Source: Mycobacterium sp. HUMS_12744610 (lineage in GTDB: Bacteria > Actinomycetota > Actinomycetes > Mycobacteriales > Mycobacteriaceae). From it: DNA of 64,000 nucleotides. Positions 20,710 to 30,400 of the stretch are shown here, one piece after another (position 1 is the stretch's first letter; every line of letters starts with the position of its first letter). The stretch is taken from the NCBI RefSeq assembly GCF_041206865.1, contig NZ_JBGEDP010000001.1:3534001-3598000 (forward strand), written 5' to 3'. A program made the translations under genes and the position numbers. Under the pieces are notes generated by a model. That model was not told where the DNA came from, searched no databases, and was given only the letters and a program-made list of their open reading frames with translations.

Positions 20710-23700
20710 ATTGCCGCTGAAGCTCGTCGATTTGCTGCTGGCTCAGGCCCACGGCGATGTCGGAGGGCGTCAACCCGCCACCGCCGCCCCGCACATGCGC
20801 GCAGATGCCGCCCAGAGCGTCGAACCACAACCGGCTCAACCGGCTGACCTGCGCGTGGTCGAGAACCGAGGGCGCCCATGTCCAACCGCCGCGCAGCCGC
20901 GGCCCGGCGTCGGTGTCGATGGTGCCGGCGTTGAGTTCCACGGTGTGCATCAGCGGCATGGGGATGGCCGCGGCGACGCCGGTGACCGACCAGCCGTCCT
21001 GGCAGATCTCCCACACATCACCGGAGTGGTTGATCTCCCCCGCCGCACCGAGGCGCCCCAGATAGTTGAAGCCGATCGGCGGGTCGGACCCGCCCAGGTC
21101 GACATCGGGGTTCAGGTAGCGCAGCAGACCGTAGGTCGCCCCGTCGGGCAGGCTGCGCAGCTGCTCCTTGGCATCCTTGATCGCCGCCCCCAGCGCCGCC
21201 CCGCCCGCGGTGACCTGCGCCCAGTCCAGTCCCCCGACGTTCAGCGCCACCGGGTATTTGGTGGTGAACCACCCCACCGTGCGCGACAGGTCGACGTGTT
21301 CGTCCGGGCCGGCCAACTCCTCCTGGCGACCGTGACCCTCCACATCGATACTGATCGGCGCCCCGCCGGTACCCAGGAACTCGTCGACCGCCAGGGCGAA
21401 AGCGATCAGCAGGATCTCGTGTATCCCGGCGTGGAATGCGCCCGGTACCTCACCGAGCAGCAACCGTGTCGTCTCGGCATCCAGCTCCACCGACAAGCTT
21501 CCCGCAGCGGCGAAGGTGTCCGCCGCGGGGCGCACCGCCGGCAGGGCCGCGGGAATCGCCGCGACCCGCCTCCACTGTTGGGCGTGCTCCACCACGTCCG
21601 GGCGCGACGCATGCTCGGCCAGCAGCGACGCCCACCGCTGGAACGACGTCCGCGCCGCCGGCAGCAGCACCGGCTGCCCGCCGCGAAGCTGAACCCAGGC
21701 CAGGTTGAGGTCCTCGAGCAGGATCCGCCACGACATCCCGTCGACGGCCAGATGGTGAGCGATCACGACCAGCTGCCCGGTGGGGGCCACCCACAGCGCG
21801 CTGAGCATCTTCCCGGCCGCCGGGTTCAACCGCGACCGCGCCTCGATCACCGCCTCGTCCGACAACACCTGCACGGCGCGCAGGCATTCGCGGGCGTCGA
21901 CCGACCCCACCTCGGGCACCGTCAACGACCAGCCGCCGGCGCCGTCGTCCTCGACCCGCGACCGCAGCATGGCGTGCCGATCCAGCAGGGCCTGCAACAG
22001 CGCCACCACATCGGCCTCGGTCACCCCCACGGGAGCCTGCACCAGCACCGTCTGGTTGAACTGGTCGACCGGGCCCCCCGTGCTTTCCAGGCCATGCAGC
22101 CAGCACATGATCGGGGTGGCCACCACCGAGCCCACGCCCTCGTCGAACGCGTCGGCGTCGTCGCCGGTGACCCCGACCACCCGGGCCAGCCGGGCCACGG
22201 TCTGCTCGACGAAGACGTCGCGCGGCCGGCACACCAGGCCGGCGGCCCGAGCCCGGGCCACCACCTGCATCGACAGGATGCTGTCCCCGCCCAGCTCGAA
22301 GAACGACTCGTCGACCCCGACCCGTTCGAGCCCCAGCACCTGGGCGTAGATGTCGGCCAGGATCTCCTCCACCGCGTCGGTCGGGGCGCGGTAGTGGTCG
22401 ACATCCTGATACTCCGGCGCCGGCAGGGCCCGCTTGTCGAGTTTGCCGTTGACCGTCAGCGGCAGCGCGTCGATCGCGACCACCGCCGCCGGCACCATGT
22501 ACGACGGCAGCCGCTCGGCCAGCGCGACCGGAATCTCGGCCGGGTCCGCGGTCCCGGTGAGGTACCCCACCAGGCGCTTGTCGCCCGGACGGTCCTCGCG
22601 GACGATGGCCACCGCCTGCTGCACTCCGTCCAGTGCGGACAACGCCGCCTGTACCTCACCGAGTTCGATGCGGTACCCGCGGATCTTGACCTGCTCGTCG
22701 GCGCGCCCCACGTACCGCAGCTGCCCGTCGGCACCCCACCACGCCAGGTCCCCGGTGCGGTACATGCGCGCCCCGGGCTCCCCGAACGGGCACGCCACGA
22801 ACCGCGTCGCCGACAACCCGGGACGCCGCCAATACCCGGCTCCCACGCTCGAGCCCGCCACATAGAGCTCGCCGACCACGCCCGCCGGCACCGGCTGCAT
22901 CCACGCGTCGAGCACGAAGAAGGCGAGGTGCGCCAGCGGCACCCCGATGGGGCTGGCGGTGCTGTCGGCGTCGGCCGCGGTGATCTCCCGGAACGAAGCG
23001 TGCACCGTCGTCTCGGTGGTGCCGTACAGGTTGAGCAGGCGCGGTAAGCCCGGGTGGTTGTCCAGCCACGGGGAAAGCCGCTGGGGCTCGAGCGCCTCCC
23101 CGGCGAACACGACGGCCTCGAGCTTGAGCTGACGCCCGAGTTCGGGTGCCAGCGAGTCCGCGGTCTGCAGCGCGTAGAACGCCGACGGGGTCTGGCTCAA
23201 GACGCCGACCTCTTCGGCGACCAGCAGCGCATGGAAATCTTCCGGCGAACGCGCCACCGACTCGGGCACCACGACGAGGCGGCCCCCTGCCAGCAGCGCA
23301 CCCCAGATCTCGCACACCGAGACGTCGAAGGCCAGTGAATGCCACTGCGACCACGCCAGCCCCGGCGACAACTCGACGTTCAGGGAGTCCAGCAGCCCGA
23401 TCACGTTGCGGTGGGTGATGGCCACGCCTTTGGGGACACCGGTGGTTCCCGACGTGTAGATGAGGTAGGCGATGTTGTCCGGGTCCGGCGCGGGCAGCGC
23501 GGTGCCGGTGTCGACGGCGGCGCCTTGGAGAGCATCGACATCGATGATCGGCAGATCGCGCCCGTCCAGCCGGTCGGCCAGCCCGGTGTTGGTGATCGCC
23601 GCGATCGGCGCGGCGTCGTCGAGCATGAACCCGATGCGCGCCGCCGGCACCGCGGGGTCGATCGGCACGTACGCCGCCCCGGTCTTGAGGACCGCCAGGA

Positions 23701-25276
23701 TCGCCACGATCGCCTCGGCCGAACGCGGCAACAACAGCGCCACCCGCTGACCCGGGCCCGCGCCCCGGCCGGCCAGCAGATGCGCCAACCGGTCGGCGGC
23801 GTCCTCGACTTCGCGGTAGGTCAGCGAACGCTGCCCGCACGTGATCGCCGTCGCCTCCGGTGCGCGCGCCACCTGGGCGGCGAACGCCACCGGAAGCGAC
23901 GTCGCAGCGGTGGCCGGCCGAGTCAGCACCGCCCGGTTACCCCACGCGTCCAGCCCGGCGAGGTCCCCGGCATCGAGCAGTTCCAGCGACGAGAGCCGCC
24001 GCGCCGGGTCGGCGGTCATCGCGGTGAACACCCGCTGCAGCCGTCGCGCCAATTCCGGGACGTCGAAATTGGAGAATGCCCCGCCCGCGCCCGCGGTGCT
24101 GAGGAAAAGCTGATCCCCGGCGCCGGAGAAGATCAATCCGAAGCTGCCCACCTGAACGGGGTTGGTGAAAGACGCCGACGCCGCCACACCGGCGAAGTCC
24201 ATGGTCATCTTGGACGGCATGAAATTGACGCTCACCCGATCGGCCGGTTGTGCCGCGCCGCGCGGGTCGGCTTTGCGTTCCAGGGCGTGCACGGGGAATC
24301 GCTGATGCTGCAGCGCTTCCCGGATTCGAGCATCGACGTACTGACAGAAGTCGGCGACCGTGGCGTCCGGCGAGACGCTCAGCACCAGCGGCACCACCCC
24401 GGAAAGCATCCCGGGCAGCATCTTGGATTCGGGACGCACACGCCTGCTGACCGGGAAGTCGAGCACCACCTCGGAGCCCTGGGCACCCCAGCCACGCACC
24501 AGGAGCGCGCACGCCGCGGTGATGAGCGAGGAGCGGGGTACCTTCCACGCGTCGGCCAACTCCTGAACCTGCCGCAGGACCACGGGGTCCAACCGAACCG
24601 GCGCAGACGGCGCGCTCTGGTCGCTTTCGCCCCCGGCTTGGGGTAACCGATTGTGCGGCCCGCTGTCCGACGGGAGGTTCCCGGTCCAATAGGCCCGGTC
24701 GTCCTGGTAATCGGCGGACGCTTCGTATTCCGACTCGCAACGAACCAGATCTTCCAGGGAGCCGAAGAAGGCCGGAGGAATGGTCGCGCCGGAAGCAATT
24801 GCCGCATATACGGTCGCAATCCGGTTGGCGAGAAGCGTTATTCCGGTTCCATCGAGGATTATGTGATGGAAGCAACCGAACAAGTAGAATTCGTCCGCCC
24901 AGGTCTGAAACAGGGCGAATTTGAACAGCGGGCCGTCCGGCGGCATGGGCGTGTGCTGAATCGACAGTGCCATCGCGCGGGCCTCTTGCACCGGATGACG
25001 GGAGTCGCTCAGGTCATGGAAGTCCAGTTCGATGTCCGGGTAATCGATCGCCCGCTGAAAAACCTGGCCATCGGCCTCGAAGATGGCGGCCCTGGCCGGT
25101 TCGGCCTCCCCCATCGCATGACTGATCGCGCGCTTGAGCAGGTCGGGCTCCACGGTGCCGTCGAATCGCACTAGTACGCCCAGCTGCCACTCCGTACCGG
25201 AGTGACCCGTCTCCTGCGCGAGCCAAATGTCCAGTTGGCCCCGCGTCAGCGGAAGCGCCCGGTCATCACGTTTCAT
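20696..25276 (-). CDS. Non-ribosomal peptide synthetase 1: C-A-T-E
   Basis: 1526 residues, ATG 25276. The N-terminal C domain (about 1-440, HHIILDG intact) has no upstream module, so it probably joins an acyl group to the first amino acid (lipo-initiation). The A domain follows (about 455-965, [10 protein letters not shown] at ~605), then T (GGDS at ~1000) and an epimerase domain (1030-1500; [20 protein letters not shown]). The A-domain code reads as DVCSVALVHK, with Cys in place of the usual Trp at the third position, and I cannot assign a substrate; there is slight similarity to serine codes. The product is expected to be an N-acyl-D-aminoacyl thioester handed to C1 of NRPS-2. It is downstream of mbtH and translationally coupled to NRPS-2. 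Confidence 0.93.
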   Translation of the reverse strand: MKRDDRALPLTRGQLDIWLAQETGHSGTEWQLGVLVRFDGTVEPDLLKRAISHAMGEAEPARAAIFEADGQVFQRAIDYPDIELDFHDLSDSRHPVQEARAMALSIQHTPMPPDGPLFKFALFQTWADEFYLFGCFHHIILDGTGITLLANRIATVYAAIASGATIPPAFFGSLEDLVRCESEYEASADYQDDRAYWTGNLPSDSGPHNRLPQAGGESDQSAPSAPVRLDPVVLRQVQELADAWKVPRSSLITAACALLVRGWGAQGSEVVLDFPVSRRVRPESKMLPGMLSGVVPLVLSVSPDATVADFCQYVDARIREALQHQRFPVHALERKADPRGAAQPADRVSVNFMPSKMTMDFAGVAASASFTNPVQVGSFGLIFSGAGDQLFLSTAGAGGAFSNFDVPELARRLQRVFTAMTADPARRLSSLELLDAGDLAGLDAWGNRAVLTRPATAATSLPVAFAAQVARAPEATAITCGQRSLTYREVEDAADRLAHLLAGRGAGPGQRVALLLPRSAEAIVAILAVLKTGAAYVPIDPAVPAARIGFMLDDAAPIAAITNTGLADRLDGRDLPIIDVDALQGAAVDTGTALPAPDPDNIAYLIYTSGTTGVPKGVAITHRNVIGLLDSLNVELSPGLAWSQWHSLAFDVSVCEIWGALLAGGRLVVVPESVARSPEDFHALLVAEEVGVLSQTPSAFYALQTADSLAPELGRQLKLEAVVFAGEALEPQRLSPWLDNHPGLPRLLNLYGTTETTVHASFREITAADADSTASPIGVPLAHLAFFVLDAWMQPVPAGVVGELYVAGSSVGAGYWRRPGLSATRFVACPFGEPGARMYRTGDLAWWGADGQLRYVGRADEQVKIRGYRIELGEVQAALSALDGVQQAVAIVREDRPGDKRLVGYLTGTADPAEIPVALAERLPSYMVPAAVVAIDALPLTVNGKLDKRALPAPEYQDVDHYRAPTDAVEEILADIYAQVLGLERVGVDESFFELGGDSILSMQVVARARAAGLVCRPRDVFVEQTVARLARVVGVTGDDADAFDEGVGSVVATPIMCWLHGLESTGGPVDQFNQTVLVQAPVGVTEADVVALLQALLDRHAMLRSRVEDDGAGGWSLTVPEVGSVDARECLRAVQVLSDEAVIEARSRLNPAAGKMLSALWVAPTGQLVVIAHHLAVDGMSWRILLEDLNLAWVQLRGGQPVLLPAARTSFQRWASLLAEHASRPDVVEHAQQWRRVAAIPAALPAVRPAADTFAAAGSLSVELDAETTRLLLGEVPGAFHAGIHEILLIAFALAVDEFLGTGGAPISIDVEGHGRQEELAGPDEHVDLSRTVGWFTTKYPVALNVGGLDWAQVTAGGAALGAAIKDAKEQLRSLPDGATYGLLRYLNPDVDLGGSDPPIGFNYLGRLGAAGEINHSGDVWEICQDGWSVTGVAAAIPMPLMHTVELNAGTIDTDAGPRLRGGWTWAPSVLDHAQVSRLSRLWFDALGGICAHVRGGGGGLTPSDIAVGLSQQQIDELQRQYADS

Positions 25277-25289
25277 TTGGTCTACCTAT

Positions 25290-25397
25290 CAACGCCCCTG
25301 TCCCGCGGCCAACCGGCAATGCCGTCGTCCCGCGGGCAACCGTCAATGACCCTGTCTCACGGCTAACCGTCAATGCCCCTGTCCCGCGGCCAAACGC
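25290..25397. repeat. 27-bp tandem repeat, four units, spanning the 3' end of mbtH
   Basis: Units 25290-25316, 25317-25343, 25344-25370 and 25371-25397, each about CAATG(C/A)CC(C/G)TGTCCCGCGG-CAACCG with a few substitutions. The last unit is the final coding sequence of mbtH; the other three fill the gap to NRPS-1. The unit length is a multiple of three, so another frame across the spacer reads a nine-residue repeat. Confidence 0.9.
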
Positions 25398-25594
25398 TCG
25401 CGCAGACTCTTCGGCCTGATGTCGGTCCAGTTCTGCTCGATGTACTCCAGGCACGCCGCGCGATCCGCTTCGCCGTGCACCACCCGCCAGCCGGCGGGAA
25501 CATCGGCGAAGGCCGGCCACAGGCTGTGCTGCTCCTCGTCGTTGACCAAGACGAAAAACCTGCCATCTTCGTCGTCGAACGGATTGATGCTCAC
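25370..25594 (-). CDS. mbtH: MbtH-like protein
   Basis: 74 residues, GTG 25594 with GGGAG upstream. Begins [20 protein letters not shown] and has the family's conserved Ser-Leu-Trp-Pro, GW and N(W)TDIRPxSLRERL elements. MbtH proteins bind NRPS adenylation domains and help them fold or activate. It is the first gene of the mbtH - NRPS-1 - NRPS-2 set, as in mycobacterial GPL loci. Its last codons (RLAAGQGH) coincide with the last unit of a 27-bp tandem repeat, so the stop codon is formed at a repeat junction and the C-terminal tail may be length-variable. I chose the GTG start because MSINPF is the normal N-terminus of the family. Confidence 0.93.
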   Translation of the reverse strand: MSINPFDDEDGRFFVLVNDEEQHSLWPAFADVPAGWRVVHGEADRAACLEYIEQNWTDIRPKSLRERLAAGQGH

Positions 25595-25612
25595 CGTGTC
25601 TCCCAGACCCGT

Positions 25613-25649
25613 CTACTGGACATAGGTATAACAAGTTCTAGACCATACT
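25613..25649 (-). promoter_or_regulatory. 37-bp conserved element upstream of mbtH
   Basis: It matches 38578-38614, upstream of the mbtH fragment and bimodular PKS, at about 30 of 37 positions, in the same orientation and at about the same distance from the start codon. On the minus strand it contains ACTTGTTATACCTATG. It probably includes the promoter or an activator site of the NRPS operon; no exact -10/-35 assignment is safe. Confidence 0.5.
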
Positions 25650-26400
25650 GGAGGCCGACGGAAGTTGTCTCGGTCTTGGGGGAAATTCAGGTGGTGATCC
25701 CTCAGCTGAAACCTACCCGCTGGTACCATCGGCCCGGCCGTACTCTGGCGCGCTGAAATTCGCCGCGCTCAGTTCACGGCCCGACTCCGTTCACCAAAAA
25801 GGTTGCCGGACGGTCCGTCTCGGCGCCGGTGCGCACCGCGGCTTCGATGGCCGCGGGCGTTCAATCATTCGGCAATCGGATGCCGAAATCTCCCAAGCGC
25901 TTTGTCGTTCGGCCCACGGATCGCCGTACCGTTCGCTGGCCCACGCCGATCGGCCGGCGGAAATCGTTACTGCCTCTCCGGTCGGCGCGCCCGGGCGACC
26001 ACTGCCCGGGCCCGGCCCCAGCCGCCGGCACGACCGAGACGACCGGCCTTCAAGTCCGCCCGCGCGGTCCTCGACGGGACGCCACCCGCTTGCCGTCGAG
26101 GCTTCGGCGGAGGGCGCTGCGGTGTCCTTTGCGATTGCAAACATCGCGGCTACTGTAGGGACGGCACAATTCGGCGAGGCGACAGAGTTTCCCCCACTCC
26201 GCAAAGGATTTCTTCGCACTCGACGGTTGCGGCACGCACGAAAATTGGAGGCATCCGGAATAGTCATCTTCATGACGCGACAGGCGCGGGCGCTCCCGTG
26301 CGCCGCGTCAGACCGGACTGATTCCCGGTCAAAGTCATCGCAAAAGCAGCACCATGTCAGGCGCTCATGGGGCAGAGCAGATTCGATTGAGGCGACATAA
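25650..26400. other. Intergenic region between divergent mbtH and methyltransferase genes
   Basis: About 750 bp with no convincing gene on either strand. Several open frames overlap here but none shows a domain or sensible composition. It must contain the promoter of the methyltransferase at 26401, whose ribosome site is a weak GAGGCG about nine bases upstream. Confidence 0.45.
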
Positions 26401-27267
26401 ATGGACGACCACAGCGAAGCTTCGGTTCACGTCGAATCGAAGGACGGTGCACCGGTTGCAATGTCGGCGCACCTGGCCGACGACCTGCTGTCCACGACCG
26501 CCGTCGGCTGGCGCAGTTTCTACGACAAACTCAGCCGCCGCCTCGAGGACATCGGCGTGGCCGACTCGTCGTTCTTCCTGAATTATGGCTACCTGCCGAT
26601 AGATTCCAGCAACGAATCCGCGTTCCCCATTCGCGAGGGCACCTTCAACGCCAACTCGGTCCGGTTGGTGTTCGAGGTCGTCGGGTCCCGCGACCTCAAC
26701 GACCGCAGAGTCGTCGAAATCGGATGCGGGCGCGGCGGCAACTCCGCACTCGTCGCGGAGAAATTCAACGCGCGGGTCACCGGCATCGACATGTCCTCGG
26801 AAGCAATCGCCTTCTGCAGCAAAACGCACGTCAAACCTTCGCTCGACTTCATGGTCGGCGACGCATTGAACATTCCCCTCGACGATTCGTCTTGCGATGC
26901 GGTCATCAACATCGAGTCCTCGCATTCGTATGGCAACCTGCCGAAATTCCTGAAAGAAGTGCGCCGGATCTGCCGGCCCGGGGCGTGGTTCTTGCACACG
27001 GACTTCCTGAGCCCGGAGGACTGGGACTATGTCAGGTCGCGTTTGAAGGCGCTGGGCTTCGTCACCGAAGACGACCGCGACATCACCGCCAACGTACTGG
27101 CCTCGCGGGATCAGGCGAGCAACAACTACGAGCAGGTGTACGGCGACGGCAATGCCCGGGTGGCCAACTTCCTCGCGCTGCCCGGGTCCGCGATCTACGA
27201 GCAGATGCGGGCGGGCTTGCTGGAGTACCGGATCCTGAGGTCTCAGCTGCGCGCCGAGGCGACCTAG
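26401..27267 (+). CDS. SAM-dependent methyltransferase, O-methyltransferase type of mycobacterial lipid loci
   Basis: 288 residues, ATG 26401 after GAGGCG. Class I fold: motif I VVEIGCGRGGNS at about residues 103-114, the acidic strand end GIDMSSEAI, DFMVGDALNIPL, and the post-motif region INIESSHSYGN. The N-terminal GWRSFYDKLSRRL and FFLNYGYLP segments are familiar from methyltransferases in mycobacterial phenolic glycolipid, dimycocerosate and GPL clusters (Rv2952-like). It most likely O-methylates a sugar or hydroxyl of the surface lipid. It is divergent from mbtH and convergent with the PKS gene (180 bp between stops). The substrate cannot be read from the sequence. Confidence 0.85.
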   Translation: MDDHSEASVHVESKDGAPVAMSAHLADDLLSTTAVGWRSFYDKLSRRLEDIGVADSSFFLNYGYLPIDSSNESAFPIREGTFNANSVRLVFEVVGSRDLNDRRVVEIGCGRGGNSALVAEKFNARVTGIDMSSEAIAFCSKTHVKPSLDFMVGDALNIPLDDSSCDAVINIESSHSYGNLPKFLKEVRRICRPGAWFLHTDFLSPEDWDYVRSRLKALGFVTEDDRDITANVLASRDQASNNYEQVYGDGNARVANFLALPGSAIYEQMRAGLLEYRILRSQLRAEAT

Positions 27268-27447
27268 GGCCGTCCCACTTCGTACCCGCCGTATCGGCAA
27301 CCACATCAGTCACGTGAGTACCGTGAGGCCGCCGTCAGGTGATCGCGAAATGCGATATCACCGGCGCTATCGCACGCGAGACTCGTCGCTTGGTCGGTCG
27401 CCGCAACGGCGTGCGCGCACGCGGCTATACCTACCCGTTCCCCGCGA

Positions 27448-30400
27448 TCACTGCGCGGGCTCGGACGCCCCGAAGGACTGCACCTCGTCGGACTCCGGCA
27501 CCTGACCGGCGAGGTACTCGGCGAGCGCCCCGATGGTCGGATAGTCGAAGACCGCGGTGGCGCTGATCGTGAACGCGCCGCCGAACTGGGGAAGCAACCG
27601 GTTGCTGAACTCGACCGCCATCAGCGAGTCCGTGCCCAGCTCCAGGAACCGGCTGGTCGCCGCCGGCGGCTGCGCGAGCCGCAGGAACTGCTGCACTTCG
27701 CGCCGCAGGTAGTCGGTGAGGAAACTGCCCCGCTCGGACTCGGGCACCTCGTTCAACTGCCGGAGCAACTCGCTGTCGCCGCGCGTGGCGGTGGCGGCGC
27801 TGGGCAACACGTGCGCGAGCAGCGACGGGCGGGAGGCGCCCAGCCCCTTCGCGGCGCGCTGCCAGTTGGCCTTGATCACGGTTGCCTGCCCGGTCCCGTT
27901 GGCGACCACCTCGGAAAGCGCGTTGAGCGCGGCCGCGGGTTCCAGCGGAATCAGGCCCTGCGCGCTGAGGTTCGCGCGCGCGGCGTGCGACGTGGCCATG
28001 CCACCCTTCGCCCACGGGCCCCAGTTGATGCCGGTCGCGGGCAGGCCCTGCGCCCTGCGGTCCACGGCGAGCCCGTCGAGCAGCGCGTTGGCGGTGGCGT
28101 AGTTGGCCTGGCCCGGCGACCCGAGCACGCTGGCGGCCGACGAGTACAGGATGAAGAAGTCGAGATCGTCGTCGGTCGTCAGCCGGTCCAGGTAACGGGC
28201 GCCGAACGCCTTGGGCGCCAGCGTCGTCCGGAAATGCTCCACGTTCTGCTGGGTCAGCAGCGCGTCGTCGAGCACACCGGCCAGGTGTGCCACCCCCGCG
28301 AGCGGGGGCAGCTCCGCCCGGATCCGCTGGAGCAGCGCTTCGACCTGCGCCTCGTCGCCGACGTCGGCCGTGAACACGTGGATGCGGCAGCGGTGGCGCT
28401 CCACGATGTCGTCGATCGCCTGTTGCGCGTCGGCGTCGGGCGCGCGCCGGCTGGTCAGCACGATGTCACCGGCGCCGAGTTGCGCCAGGTGGGCCGCCGT
28501 GAACAGGCCGAGCGCACCGAGCCCGCCGGTGATCAGGTAGGTCCGATCACCGCGCGGCTGCAGCGGTTGCGGCATCTGCAGCACGATCTTGCCGACGTGT
28601 CGCGCCTGTTGCATCCGCCGGAACGCGGTCTTGGCCTCCGTCACCGGGTAGACCTCGACGGCGATCGGCGCCAGTTCGCCGTTGGCCATGCTGTCGGCCA
28701 CCTCGTGCAGCAGCTTGCCCACCCGCTCGGGTTCGTTCTCGATGCACGCGTCCAGCGCGATGATCTCGTAGGAGATGTCCGGACGGGCCGCCGCCATCTG
28801 CTCACGAGTCCAGATGTCGCGCTTGGCGATTTCGGCGAAGCGGCCGCCCTGGGCGGTGGCCCGCACGGTCGCGGCGATGAACCCCTCGTTGGTGAGCGAG
28901 TTGAGCACCACGGTCACGCCGGCGCCGCCGGTGTCCGCCAGGATCTGGTCGGCGAAGTCGGTGCTGCGCGAGTCGTAGATGTATTGCACACCCATCTCCC
29001 GCAGCTTGGCGCGCTTGTAGGTGCTGGCGGTGGCGAACACGGTCGCCCCGCGCTGCTGCGCGATCTGGATGGCGGCCAGACCGACGCCGCCACTGGCGGC
29101 GTGGATGAGCACCCGGTCACCGGGGCCGACCTGCGCCCAGTCGAACGCCAGCCGGGTCGTCAGCGCCCCGGCGGGGATGGTCGCGGCGCCCACCCCGCTG
29201 ACCCCGTCGGGCACCGGCGCCAGGAACTGCGCCGGCACGTTGACCCGGGTGGCGAAGGAGCCGGGCATGAAGCCGAAGACGCGTTGCCCGACCTCGAACC
29301 CGGTGACGCCGGCGCCAAACTCGGTGACGACGCCCGCGAGGTCACCGCCGCCGATCTGCCCCGGATCGCCCGGGTACAGGCCGAGCACGTTGAGCACGTC
29401 CCGGAAGTTCAGGCCCGCGGCCTCCACCCGGATCTGCACCTGGCCCGCCTCCGGCGGCGCCACGTGCGTCTCGTTGAGGCGCAGGTTGTCGATCGCGCCG
29501 CGTTCGGTCGGGGCCAGGTAGAAGTCGGCGGCGCGCGGTATCGCCAGGTGGCCGCTGCGCGACCAGGGCAGGAGCCGCGGCACCCAGTACTTCCCTTGCC
29601 GCAGTGCGAGTTCGGGCTCCTCGAGGGCCGCGCCGAGCAGGCCGGCCAGCGAGTGCGCGTTGTCGTCGAATCCGTCGGAGTCGACCAGCCGGCAGCGCAG
29701 GCTCGGCTGCTCGGTGATGACGGTGCGCCCGAGGCCCCACAACGCCGCCTGCGCCGGGTCCACCGGCTCGCCGGACTCGGTCGCCACGGCCCGTTCGGTG
29801 ACGATCCACAGGCCGCCGGTGAGCTTCAGGTCCTGCTGGGCCAGCAGCGTCCGGACAACCGCGAGCAGCTGGTCGATCTCGGTTTCCACCCGCGCGGCGA
29901 AGTCGTCGCTGGACTCCTCCGCGGTGGGCCGGTTTGCGCTGCGCCAGACGATCCCCGAGACCGGGGCACCGCGCTCCTGGGCCTGGACGAGTTGCTGCTT
30001 CCAGGCCTCCGCGTCCGTACCGCGGTCCAGGGTGACGGACCCCGGCACGTCGGCGGCCAGCTCGTCGAATCCGGCGATCAGCCAGGTGCCGTCGCCCTTG
30101 GCGGCGGTACCCGGCGCCGGCGCCGGCACCTCCTCCCAGCCGAGCGTGTACAGGTTGCGGGTGGCGTCGCCGCCCAGCCCGCGCAGCAACGCCTCGCGGG
30201 GCGCGCGTTTGACCGCGAACTCGCGGATGCTGCCCAGCTGACGGCCGTCGCGGTCCACGAAATCGAGGTCGAAGACCTGCGTTTCGCTGTCGGAACCGCC
30301 GCTCTGCCACCGCGCGCGGCAGTAGAACCGCTTGGGCAGCTTCTCCCGCAGCTCCACCCGCCCATACCGCAGCGGCAGGAACAGATCGGGCAGCCCGTCC

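Noticed and set aside
25290..25397. CRISPR-like array
   Set aside because: Units are contiguous with no spacers and no cas genes nearby; it is a simple tandem repeat.
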